DNA from: an uncultured bacterium | Lineage (GTDB): Bacteria; Verrucomicrobiota; Kiritimatiellia; RFP12; UBA1067 | Direction: 5' to 3' | DNA length: 8,101 bases | Assembly (NCBI GenBank): GCA_946401765.1 | Contig: CAMIVJ010000117.1 | Coordinates: 1 to 8,101 of the forward strand | Part shown: positions 1 through 6,330 of the stretch, one piece after another | How the letters are laid out: each line of letters begins with the position of its first letter | Position numbering within the stretch: the stretch's first letter is position 1 | The notes under the pieces: model-generated | Seen by the model: the letters and a program-made list of their open reading frames with translations, nothing else | Told to the model about the DNA's origin: nothing | Databases searched by the model: none | Translations under genes and position numbers: made by a program

Positions 1-55
1 TCCCTACACGGAGGGTTTGACTTCCCTACACGGAGGGTTTGACTTCCCTACACGG
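1..55. repeat. 22-bp tandem repeat, 2.5 copies, cut by the window edge
   Basis: The unit TCCCTACACGGAGGGTTTGACT occurs identically at 1-22 and 23-44, and the first 11 bases recur at 45-55 before the sequence diverges. Each unit contains a small CCCT...AGGG inverted repeat. Copies are directly adjacent with no spacers, so this is a tandem array rather than CRISPR. The array probably continues outside the window. Confidence 0.85.
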
Positions 56-86
56 GAAAACGGGATTTGCGGCGGCTCGGCGGGAC

Positions 87-180
87 GCCTCGCCCCACCA
101 TGCGGCCCGCTCGGCGAGCGGGCCCTACCATGCGAACCGGTAGGGGCCGACCACCGGGCGGCCCGGAGGTGGGGCGAAGC
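87..180. repeat. Nested palindromic intergenic element with 13-bp terminal inverted repeats
   Basis: The outer arms at 87-99 and 168-180 can pair over 13 bp with one G-U. Inside lie a near-perfect palindrome at 104-124 (10-bp arms around one base), another at 154-166 (6-bp arms around one base) and an alternative 9-bp stem with a bulge (121-129 with 139-148). The octamer ACCATGCG occurs at 97-104 and 127-134. It lies 24 bases past the stop of the giant gene. It could be a dispersed REP/MITE-like element or a structured 3' end. No T-run follows any stem, so a classic intrinsic terminator is not supported. Confidence 0.55.
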
Positions 181-203
181 CTCCGGACGCGACCAAGCCC
201 GCA

Positions 204-3200
204 TCAGCGCAGGTAGAAGATCGTGCCGCCGGGGTTGCTGTTCTTCAGCACTAGACGGCCGCCCTCGACCGTGAGAAGGAACTTGTCGGAATAGTCCTTC
301 TCGCCATCGGTCACGGTCACCGCCACGCCCGCCACGTCGGCCGGCGCAAGGCCGGAGACTACGCCCGTGAGGATGTACGACGCGCACTTCGGGCGCGCGT
401 TGAACGTGGCCTTCAGCGCCTTCAGGCCGCGGAACGTCGACGCGGCCGGGTCGGAGAAGACAGCCCTATCCAGCTCGCGCCTGTTGTCGACGCCAGTCAC
501 CTCCCAGCCGTTCGCGTCGCCCGCGAACTCGAACGCGCCTGTCAGCTCGCCTGTGCCCTTCAGCACTCCGAAGATCGGCATCGCCACCTCGCCGGAGGAC
601 GTGAGGGAAGAACCCTCGCCGAGATCGAGCTCCTTGTAGATGCCGGTGGGCTCGATCACAGCGATGTCGCCCAAGGTGGCCGCAAGCACCAGATTCGTCT
701 CGTTCCACTGCTTCTCAATCTCGCCGGGAGCGATGAAGCTGAGCGTGTTGCCGTTGTTGGCCGCGCTCGGGCCCCATCCGCCGCTGCCGTCCTGCACGCG
801 CGCCTCCCAGCGGTGCCAGCCCACGTCGAGAGTCTTCTTGCCCGTGGGAGTCGCCGTCCAGGACGTGTCGCGGATCAGCTCTTCGCCGTCGATCTTGAGC
901 AGCTTGTTGTCGTCGTAGCCCATCTTGAACGTCCATTCGCCCTCCTTGCCGTTCTCGACCTTGAACCAGCCCTCGAACTTGTTGGCCTTGCCCGAGAAGT
1001 ACGACGACCAGCTGCTGGCGTCGCTGAGGCCGCTGTGCTTGTGCATTGGGGCGACGGAGTCGATGCACTTGATGTGCGCCCAGTTCTCCGTTGTGTCCCA
1101 GCTGCCGTTTCCGTTCTGCCAGTTCCAAACGCAGGCGTTGTAGATCGGGCGCATCTGCAGCGTCAGGCCGTTGCCAAGCGACGCTCCCGGCTCGAACTTA
1201 AGGTAGTCGTTGCCGCTTGTGGAAGTCGATTCGCCCACCACGAATCCGAACGACATCAGCCTGTCCCTCCAGCCAGTGTTGTTCGGGCCGCAGGCGCCTG
1301 TGCAGTCCTCAAACGCGAGGGTGAACTTGTGCCATCCCTCCGCGAGATCCACCGTTCCGCGCGCCACTGCGCATTTGCCGCTGCTCTTGCAGACCTGCAC
1401 GCCGTCCACGTCGAAGCGCACCCAGTCGTCGTAGCAGCCCGCGAACGTCCACACGCCGGCCTTCTCCGCAGGCACGTAGAACTCGCCGCGTCCCGCAAGA
1501 GTCGTGAAGCTGCGGATCATGTTGGGGTTCGCGTATATGTTGATGACGTCCCAGAATCCGCTAGCCGCGAACGGATAGCTCCAGGCCGTCTCAACGGTCG
1601 CGTCGATCTTGTAGCTCGCGGCCGCGAAGGGATAAAGCTCCTTTGAGTACTTCGCCACCTGCGCCCTTGCGCCGGAAGCGAGCGTGAGGCCGCCTGCGAA
1701 TGCGGAAGTGACCCGCAGATCGTTGTCGCCGGCGTTCTCCACCGTGAGCCTGCCGAGCATGGCGCCCTGCATCCTGTCGCCCACCTTCAGGCCGGCGAAC
1801 GTGCCCGCGCCCTTGATCGTGAGGTCGCTCGCGCCGGAGAGGCCCTGGTTCCAGTTCACAAGGCGCTCGCCCATGTCGAACGTCACCTTGCCGCCCTTCT
1901 TGTCGTATCCGAAGAACACAGGGCAGCCGTAGGAGCAGCCCCAGTCGTCGCCGCCGTTCACCAGCTCGCCGTTCTGGAGGTCGATCTTCATCATGCCAGG
2001 CACGCGCGAGCCGTTGAAGCCGCTCGCCCCCATCTCCAGACGGCCACCCTCCATGACGAACAGATAGTGGCCCTCGCCCGCGCCCACGCCGTTGCCGTAG
2101 TACCATGGATTGATGCTCTCCTGATTGTCGTGCCAGTCCATGGTGATGCCCTTCACCTTCAGGAGGCCGCCTTCCCTCAGAAACACCTCGGCGCGCGGTG
2201 AGTCGTAGCCGTCGTAAAGGATGGCGGGCGTGGCGTCGAGTTCGCCGGATATCTCCATCTTGTGGACGGCGAGCGATCCGGGCGTTCCACTCCAGTGGCC
2301 GTTGCGCAGGCTGTCCGTGGTCACGGTCACCTTCGCGCCGTGGTCGATGATCACGCGCCCGGCCAGCGGAGCCGAACCGCCGTTGCCCGTCCAGAATTCC
2401 TTGGCCGTGAGATCGGACCCCTCCTTCAACTCCAGCGTGCCCGGACGGCTTGAGTTGAGCCCGATCGAGAAGTTGTTCACCGAACCCATGAGCTGAAGCG
2501 CAATGCCGTATTCGGCGTTGGCGTTGGGACCATACATGTATGTGGTGCCTGCGGTCTGGTTCACGGTCACAATGCCGGGCACGTCTAGGATGCCCGCGTT
2601 CTGAGGACGAAAATCCACCGCGCCGCCAGTGGCAGTTATGTTGACCGTGTCGAAGACGGGCGCCGTGCTTCCCGTGAAGAATCCCGAGGAGCCGGCCGCA
2701 TGCTCAAGCGTGAAATCGGTCTTCGAGAACCCGCTTCCGATGTACAGGCCGCCGCCCGTCAGCGACGGCATGGAGGCGAGCTGCGTCTGGCTCGCAAGAA
2801 CGTGGACGCCCGCGTTCACGCTCAACGAGCCCTTGACGTCGACGCCGCCCGCATAGTAGATCGTCGCGCTGCCGCCCGAGAACGCAAGCGCCGTGTTTGC
2901 AGGCACGTCGACAGGCCCTTTTATTGTGGATGTGCCGGAGTCGGCGAAGATCGTGCCCCCGCCTGCGCCCACGCGAATTGGCACCGTGGCTGGGAACGTG
3001 GAGCCCCAGCCGTGCAGAATGCCGTTGTCGAGCGTGATGCCGCCGGGAATGACGAACTGCGTTTCCGCCACGGCCTCTGGACGCAGCACGCCGCCGTCCG
3101 TTATCGTCACGCTCTCCACTTCGATCGGCTGGCTTATGAGGCCGAAGTATCCCGTGTTCTTGATCGTGAGCTTCTTGCCGGGGCCGTAGATGCCGGGCGT

Positions 3201-6179
3201 TGTTGAAGTCGTGGTGCCTGCGCGCACGCGCACGTCGAAGCGGTCGTTGCCGCCGATGGTCGCATCGTCCGCAAGCTCGATGCGCCTCAGAACCGGACCC
3301 CACGCCGCATTGTGCACGGTGCGTCCGTCAAGGGCGTCGTTGACGAACGCTCCGCGTCCGTCGGGACCGTCGCCCGAGATCACGAACGTCTTGTGCTGCG
3401 TTATCTCGAAGCGCGCCGCGTTGTTGTTGCCCGCCGTCTCGGTGGAGTTGGCGTTGAACTGGCCGCCGTTCCTGATCGTCACAGTGCCTCCGCCGGCGCT
3501 GGTGTCTGTGCCGAGCGAGTTCTCGGCCGCGTTCACGCCAAGCACAACCTTCTGTCCGTCCGTGATCACAATGTCCTGGCCGCCCACGCTTGCGCCGTCG
3601 AGCGTGATCGTGCCGGTGCCGCCGAGCGTGATTGGCGAAGTGCCGAGAAGGACGCCGTCGCCCTTGAACGTGTAGTCCTTCGCGCCGACGACGTTCAGCG
3701 GACCCACGGTGTGCTCGCCTTCTACGATCACGTCGTTGCCGACCGTGTCGCCACCGTCGAAAATCGTCGTGATGTACGAGATGAATGCGCTCGGCGTGCC
3801 GTTGTCGAGCAGCCAGTTGACGCTCGTCGCGTTCCAGCCGAGGTCGGCGGAGCTTGCGGGGCGCCACGTCTGGCTCGTCGCGGTGGAGCTGGAGACGACC
3901 GTCATCGTGAGTTTGCCGTCCGAGACGGCGAACGTGGCACTCGCGCCGAACGCGGCCGTTGCGGAGGCGGAGAACTGGCTGGGCGACGTGATTCCGCCTG
4001 CAGCCTCGAGAACAGTGTATGTGCCGGGCGGAAGCAGACGCGCGTCAACCGTCACGGGCAGCGGGCCGGAGGGGAGAGTCACCGTGCCGGCGGTCTTCAC
4101 CATCGCTCCGCTGGAGACTGGGCTTGTCACCTCCAGTGACGACCCGTCCAGGAACACGAGACTCTTTGAGGCGCTGAAGTCGCCATCGACGGTGAACTCG
4201 CCGCCGAACGTGTAGACGCCAGGGTTCGCGAGCGCCGCAGAGGGATTAGATCCCATCCACTTCGCGGTGAGATGGGCCTCGATCGCCTGACGGTCTGCGT
4301 CGGAGAGAGCGTCCGGCAACACGATCAGCTCGGAGAGTTCGCGTCCGGCGTGGCGATCGTAGGCAATGCCGTTGTCGGAGCAGTTACGGTCGCAGGTGAG
4401 ACGGTCTGACCTGCCGTTCGCGGCAGTCACGACAGAATATACGCGGCGGTCGGTTGGCACGGCCGTGTTCTTGGTGTCCGCGATCTTCTCGCCTGCCAGG
4501 TACCAGGAGTTGTTGGGATTTGCCCCTCCCGTGTAGGAGTACTGACCGGCAGAGCCGCGATGGAAGTCATAGACGGAGGTGTCGCCCAGCCAGAACGCCC
4601 TCATGTCGAGGCGAATAGACATCACGAAAAACGCCGAGCGGATCGTCTCCATGCGCGTGTAGGCAAGGTCGATGCCGCTGTTGACTTCGCCCATCAGATA
4701 GGCGGGAACGCCGGCGGCGACTCCGAACGAGCCCCAGTTGGCGTCATGCGATGGAATCACGTATGCGACTGCGTTGCGTCCGGATTCAGACAAATCCTTC
4801 CACGTCTTGACGGTGCCGGCTTCGCCGTCCTTGAAAATGAAGTTCGCGGCGTCCGACGCGTCGAGCCACAGCAGCGCCGACTTGCGCAGATATGGCTCGA
4901 TCCAAGAGCTGGCGTCATAGTTGCCCACAGTCGCCGTCACGTCGCCGCCAGAAAGCGCGACTGTTGCCGGATCGGAGAGGCCGGTGCGCATGTGCATCGC
5001 CACCACTGAGAGCTTCGAAACATCAAACGAGGCATCCGCGCCGGTGAAGATCGTCGCCGTGGCGTTCGGCGCGAGGCCGTCGACGCCGATCGTCGTTGCG
5101 GACGCCACGCCTGAGCCTGGCGCGAGCGCGATTGGCGCGCCGGCCGCCATGCAAAGCGTGGCGCCGTCGAAGATGATGGGAAGCGCGGGAGTCGTCGTAC
5201 CGAGGTCCACAAAGCCGCCGCCCGTCAGACGCATCACGGCCGTGGAAGAGACCACCGGCGGCGGCAAGCCCACGAAGTGGCTGCCCTGCGGAGTCGTCTC
5301 GGCGACGTTGACCTCCACCTCGTCGCCCGTGGACTCTATCGAATACGGGTACGAATCGCCTGTGACGAGGAAGACGGCCTTTGACATGAGCGTGATCTTG
5401 CCCTGGAAGTTGCTTGCGCCAACGGTGATCACTGAGTTCGCGCACGTGCCGGACGCATTGCCCTCGGCAGCCGTTGCCGCAACCTGCGTGACGTTGCCCT
5501 TGCCGTTCGCGGCGCCGCCGTAGAGGAAGCCGCCGTTGAAGAGGACGCGCGCGTTCTCGCAGCAGGCGACCTGGAGATTGCCGCCGGTGCGGGACTTGAC
5601 GGGCGTGTCGATGGTCACCGTGCCGTCCACGATGATCCTGTTTATGTCGGTGGTGCATCCGAAGTCGAGTCCGCCGTTTCCGTCGCCCGGGCCGATGATC
5701 ATCGAACCGTCGTGGAAGTAGATGGAGGACGAGTTGTCGATGCGCTGTCTTGTGCTGAGGCAGTTGAACGTGCCATAGACGTGCAGCACCGTCGTGGCCG
5801 CGCCCTTGAACACCTCGCTTGCGTTCATCTTCAGCTCGGCCCCCGCGCGCACCGTCACAGCGCCGGCAACCGAGCCGTTGCCAAACGCCAGCTGTGCCGA
5901 ACCCGTCTCGACGTCGAGGAAGCCGCCCGCGCTTAGCGAGGAGGCACCGGAGACGGTGAGCTTTCCGCGCGTCTTGAGAGTGCCGCCCGACGCGATCGTC
6001 ACCGCGCCGCTCCATGCAGCACCTTCGCCGCCGTCGATCACAACGGTGTCGCCGTTCACCACGGTGAGCGCTTCGCCCCACCCTGCGCCGCCCGGCTGAT
6101 ACAAAGTCTCGGCCACAAGGGGGAACGTAATGAACCCCGCTGCTGCAACCACGAAACCAACAATCCTCTTTATCGTCAT
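204..6179 (-). CDS. Giant secreted beta-helix/LamG/PA14-like surface protein (putative adhesin)
   Basis: Predicted 1991-aa exported protein; no specific named family recognised for the whole chain. The ATG at 6179 is chosen because GGAGG lies 7 bases upstream and the product then begins with a classic signal peptide (MTIKRIVGFVVAAAGF..., likely cleavage after A23). Order of parts: residues 24-424, Gly/Thr/Val-rich short beta repeats like autotransporter passengers; about 425-643, a LamG/concanavalin-like domain (opens LWLDASDAANF, closes near RQAIEAHLTAKW); 644-770, a beta-strand block ending GTYTVLEAAGG...DGKLTMTV; 771-1540, a second beta-helix-like stretch opened by a TW...GWN...NW passenger-repeat motif; about 1545-1655 and 1711-1818, two PA14-like modules (WTF, YDD, GWH); then a short tail ending GGTIFYLR. 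Eighteen cysteines is many for a passenger-type protein. No beta-barrel translocator, LPxTG, PEP-CTERM or transmembrane anchor is visible. Binding of glycans or surfaces is inferred from LamG and PA14 families; the ligand is unknown. The reading frame is intact throughout. Confidence 0.9.
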   Translation of the reverse strand: MTIKRIVGFVVAAAGFITFPLVAETLYQPGGAGWGEALTVVNGDTVVIDGGEGAAWSGAVTIASGGTLKTRGKLTVSGASSLSAGGFLDVETGSAQLAFGNGSVAGAVTVRAGAELKMNASEVFKGAATTVLHVYGTFNCLSTRQRIDNSSSIYFHDGSMIIGPGDGNGGLDFGCTTDINRIIVDGTVTIDTPVKSRTGGNLQVACCENARVLFNGGFLYGGAANGKGNVTQVAATAAEGNASGTCANSVITVGASNFQGKITLMSKAVFLVTGDSYPYSIESTGDEVEVNVAETTPQGSHFVGLPPPVVSSTAVMRLTGGGFVDLGTTTPALPIIFDGATLCMAAGAPIALAPGSGVASATTIGVDGLAPNATATIFTGADASFDVSKLSVVAMHMRTGLSDPATVALSGGDVTATVGNYDASSWIEPYLRKSALLWLDASDAANFIFKDGEAGTVKTWKDLSESGRNAVAYVIPSHDANWGSFGVAAGVPAYLMGEVNSGIDLAYTRMETIRSAFFVMSIRLDMRAFWLGDTSVYDFHRGSAGQYSYTGGANPNNSWYLAGEKIADTKNTAVPTDRRVYSVVTAANGRSDRLTCDRNCSDNGIAYDRHAGRELSELIVLPDALSDADRQAIEAHLTAKWMGSNPSAALANPGVYTFGGEFTVDGDFSASKSLVFLDGSSLEVTSPVSSGAMVKTAGTVTLPSGPLPVTVDARLLPPGTYTVLEAAGGITSPSQFSASATAAFGASATFAVSDGKLTMTVVSSSTATSQTWRPASSADLGWNATSVNWLLDNGTPSAFISYITTIFDGGDTVGNDVIVEGEHTVGPLNVVGAKDYTFKGDGVLLGTSPITLGGTGTITLDGASVGGQDIVITDGQKVVLGVNAAENSLGTDTSAGGGTVTIRNGGQFNANSTETAGNNNAARFEITQHKTFVISGDGPDGRGAFVNDALDGRTVHNAAWGPVLRRIELADDATIGGNDRFDVRVRAGTTTSTTPGIYGPGKKLTIKNTGYFGLISQPIEVESVTITDGGVLRPEAVAETQFVIPGGITLDNGILHGWGSTFPATVPIRVGAGGGTIFADSGTSTIKGPVDVPANTALAFSGGSATIYYAGGVDVKGSLSVNAGVHVLASQTQLASMPSLTGGGLYIGSGFSKTDFTLEHAAGSSGFFTGSTAPVFDTVNITATGGAVDFRPQNAGILDVPGIVTVNQTAGTTYMYGPNANAEYGIALQLMGSVNNFSIGLNSSRPGTLELKEGSDLTAKEFWTGNGGSAPLAGRVIIDHGAKVTVTTDSLRNGHWSGTPGSLAVHKMEISGELDATPAILYDGYDSPRAEVFLREGGLLKVKGITMDWHDNQESINPWYYGNGVGAGEGHYLFVMEGGRLEMGASGFNGSRVPGMMKIDLQNGELVNGGDDWGCSYGCPVFFGYDKKGGKVTFDMGERLVNWNQGLSGASDLTIKGAGTFAGLKVGDRMQGAMLGRLTVENAGDNDLRVTSAFAGGLTLASGARAQVAKYSKELYPFAAASYKIDATVETAWSYPFAASGFWDVINIYANPNMIRSFTTLAGRGEFYVPAEKAGVWTFAGCYDDWVRFDVDGVQVCKSSGKCAVARGTVDLAEGWHKFTLAFEDCTGACGPNNTGWRDRLMSFGFVVGESTSTSGNDYLKFEPGASLGNGLTLQMRPIYNACVWNWQNGNGSWDTTENWAHIKCIDSVAPMHKHSGLSDASSWSSYFSGKANKFEGWFKVENGKEGEWTFKMGYDDNKLLKIDGEELIRDTSWTATPTGKKTLDVGWHRWEARVQDGSGGWGPSAANNGNTLSFIAPGEIEKQWNETNLVLAATLGDIAVIEPTGIYKELDLGEGSSLTSSGEVAMPIFGVLKGTGELTGAFEFAGDANGWEVTGVDNRRELDRAVFSDPAASTFRGLKALKATFNARPKCASYILTGVVSGLAPADVAGVAVTVTDGEKDYSDKFLLTVEGGRLVLKNSNPGGTIFYLR
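768..941 (-). repeat. PA14-like module core, copy 2 (residues 1747-1804)
   Basis: Anchors W1749-T-F, Y1755-D-D, D1764-G, G1787-W-H and G1803-P each sit exactly 172 residues after their counterparts in copy 1. About 17 of 58 aligned positions are identical without gaps, by hand count. No cysteine is present: the five copy-1 positions are Gly, Ile, Thr, Gly and Trp. Both copies end in a similar LSF...GE or MSF...GE strand. Confidence 0.65.
1284..1457 (-). repeat. PA14-like module core, copy 1 (residues 1575-1632)
   Basis: Core anchors are W1577-T-F, Y1583-D-D, D1592-G, G1615-W-H and G1631-P. The pattern GxWTFxxxYDDxxxxxxDG followed by a GWH strand is the PA14/GLEYA-like hallmark. This copy carries five cysteines (C1582, C1597, C1603, C1626, C1630) that are absent from copy 2. 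The full domain probably spans about residues 1545-1655. PA14 modules in other proteins bind glycans or accompany glycoside-active proteins; a binding role here is inferred. Confidence 0.65.
4250..4905 (-). other. LamG/concanavalin-like domain inside the giant protein (approx. residues 425-643)
   Basis: The segment opens with SALLWLDASDAANF and a TVKTWKDLSESGRNA stretch, and closes with GRELSELIVLPDALSDADRQ followed by an IEAHLTAKW helix. These opening and closing signatures are characteristic of LamG_3-like lectin domains common in secreted PVC-group proteins. Such domains usually bind carbohydrate or mediate attachment; here the ligand is unknown. It contains one CX3C pair (C596/C600). Boundaries are approximate. 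Confidence 0.7.
6111..6179 (-). other. Signal peptide of the giant surface protein
   Basis: Residues 1-23 show the three parts of a Sec signal: a short basic n-region (Lys4, Arg5), a hydrophobic core (IVGFVVAAAGFITF) and a small-residue end (Pro-Leu-Val-Ala) before Glu24. Cleavage after Ala23 is the likeliest site but is a prediction. No lipobox cysteine follows, so this is not a lipoprotein signal. Confidence 0.8.
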
Positions 6180-6186
6180 GACAATT

Positions 6187-6191
6187 CCTCC
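6187..6191 (-). promoter_or_regulatory. Ribosome binding site GGAGG deciding the start at 6179
   Basis: The minus strand reads GGAGG AATTGTC ATG, a full-strength Shine-Dalgarno with a 7-base spacer. A second GGAGG sits just upstream at 6193-6197. This decides the start: in-frame upstream candidates (TTG at 6323, ATG at 6320) have no such site and lie upstream of the promoter -10 element. Confidence 0.88.
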
Positions 6192-6224
6192 ACCTCCACA
6201 ATCGCTCGTGAACGCGCAACTGGC

Positions 6225-6238
6225 TTCGCGCCCGCGAA
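6225..6238. promoter_or_regulatory. 14-bp dyad in the leader of the giant gene
   Basis: TTCGCG-CC-CGCGAA is a perfect 6-bp inverted repeat around a 2-base centre, about 19-32 bases downstream of the predicted transcription start. It could be an operator for a dimeric repressor or, less likely with a 2-base loop, part of a leader hairpin. No specific regulator can be named. In GC-rich DNA such a dyad can also arise by chance. Confidence 0.35.
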
Positions 6239-6262
6239 ACCACCACGCTTTCACGCGTAAAA

Positions 6263-6291
6263 GTATAATAGATATCGGCAAATGGGTCAAG
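6263..6291 (-). promoter_or_regulatory. Sigma70-type promoter of the giant gene
   Basis: On the minus strand, TTGACC (6286-6291) is followed after exactly 17 bases by TATACT (6263-6268). Each differs from the consensus hexamer by one base, and the spacing is optimal. The surroundings are locally AT-rich in an otherwise GC-rich window. Transcription would begin near 6256, giving a leader of about 77 bases before the ATG at 6179. The promoter lies wholly between the two genes, so the giant gene can be transcribed independently of its upstream neighbour. Confidence 0.75.
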
Positions 6292-6330
6292 CGCGAAAAA
6301 CCGGCGACTACAGAACGCATCAAGACATGT

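Noticed and set aside
1..55. CRISPR array
   Set aside because: The repeat units are directly adjacent with no unique spacers.
104..124. Intrinsic terminator of the giant gene
   Set aside because: The stem is strong and GC-rich, but no T-run follows on either strand; better described as part of the palindromic element.
4..387. 127-codon minus-strand frame running into the tandem repeat
   Set aside because: It starts within the giant gene in another frame, is Arg/Pro/Gly-rich, and ends only because it reads through palindromes and repeats.
813..1646. 277-codon open frame on the plus strand, and similar ones at 3312-4139 and 6598-7518
   Set aside because: They lie antisense to clearly coding sequence, their products are rich in Arg, Ala and Val with no domain character, and such frames are common in GC-rich genes.
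5023..6246. 407-codon minus-strand frame overlapping the giant gene
   Set aside because: It is a frame-shifted shadow: very Arg-rich, low complexity, no signal peptide, and overlaps the well-supported frame throughout.
6180..6323. Longer N-terminus for the giant gene starting at TTG 6323 or ATG 6320
   Set aside because: It has no Shine-Dalgarno, would bury the signal peptide 48 residues inside, and includes the promoter itself; the ATG at 6179 has an excellent ribosome binding site.
6294..6330. Intrinsic terminator after the LTD gene
   Set aside because: A run of five T on the minus strand is present, but the preceding bases form only weak 3-4 bp stems.
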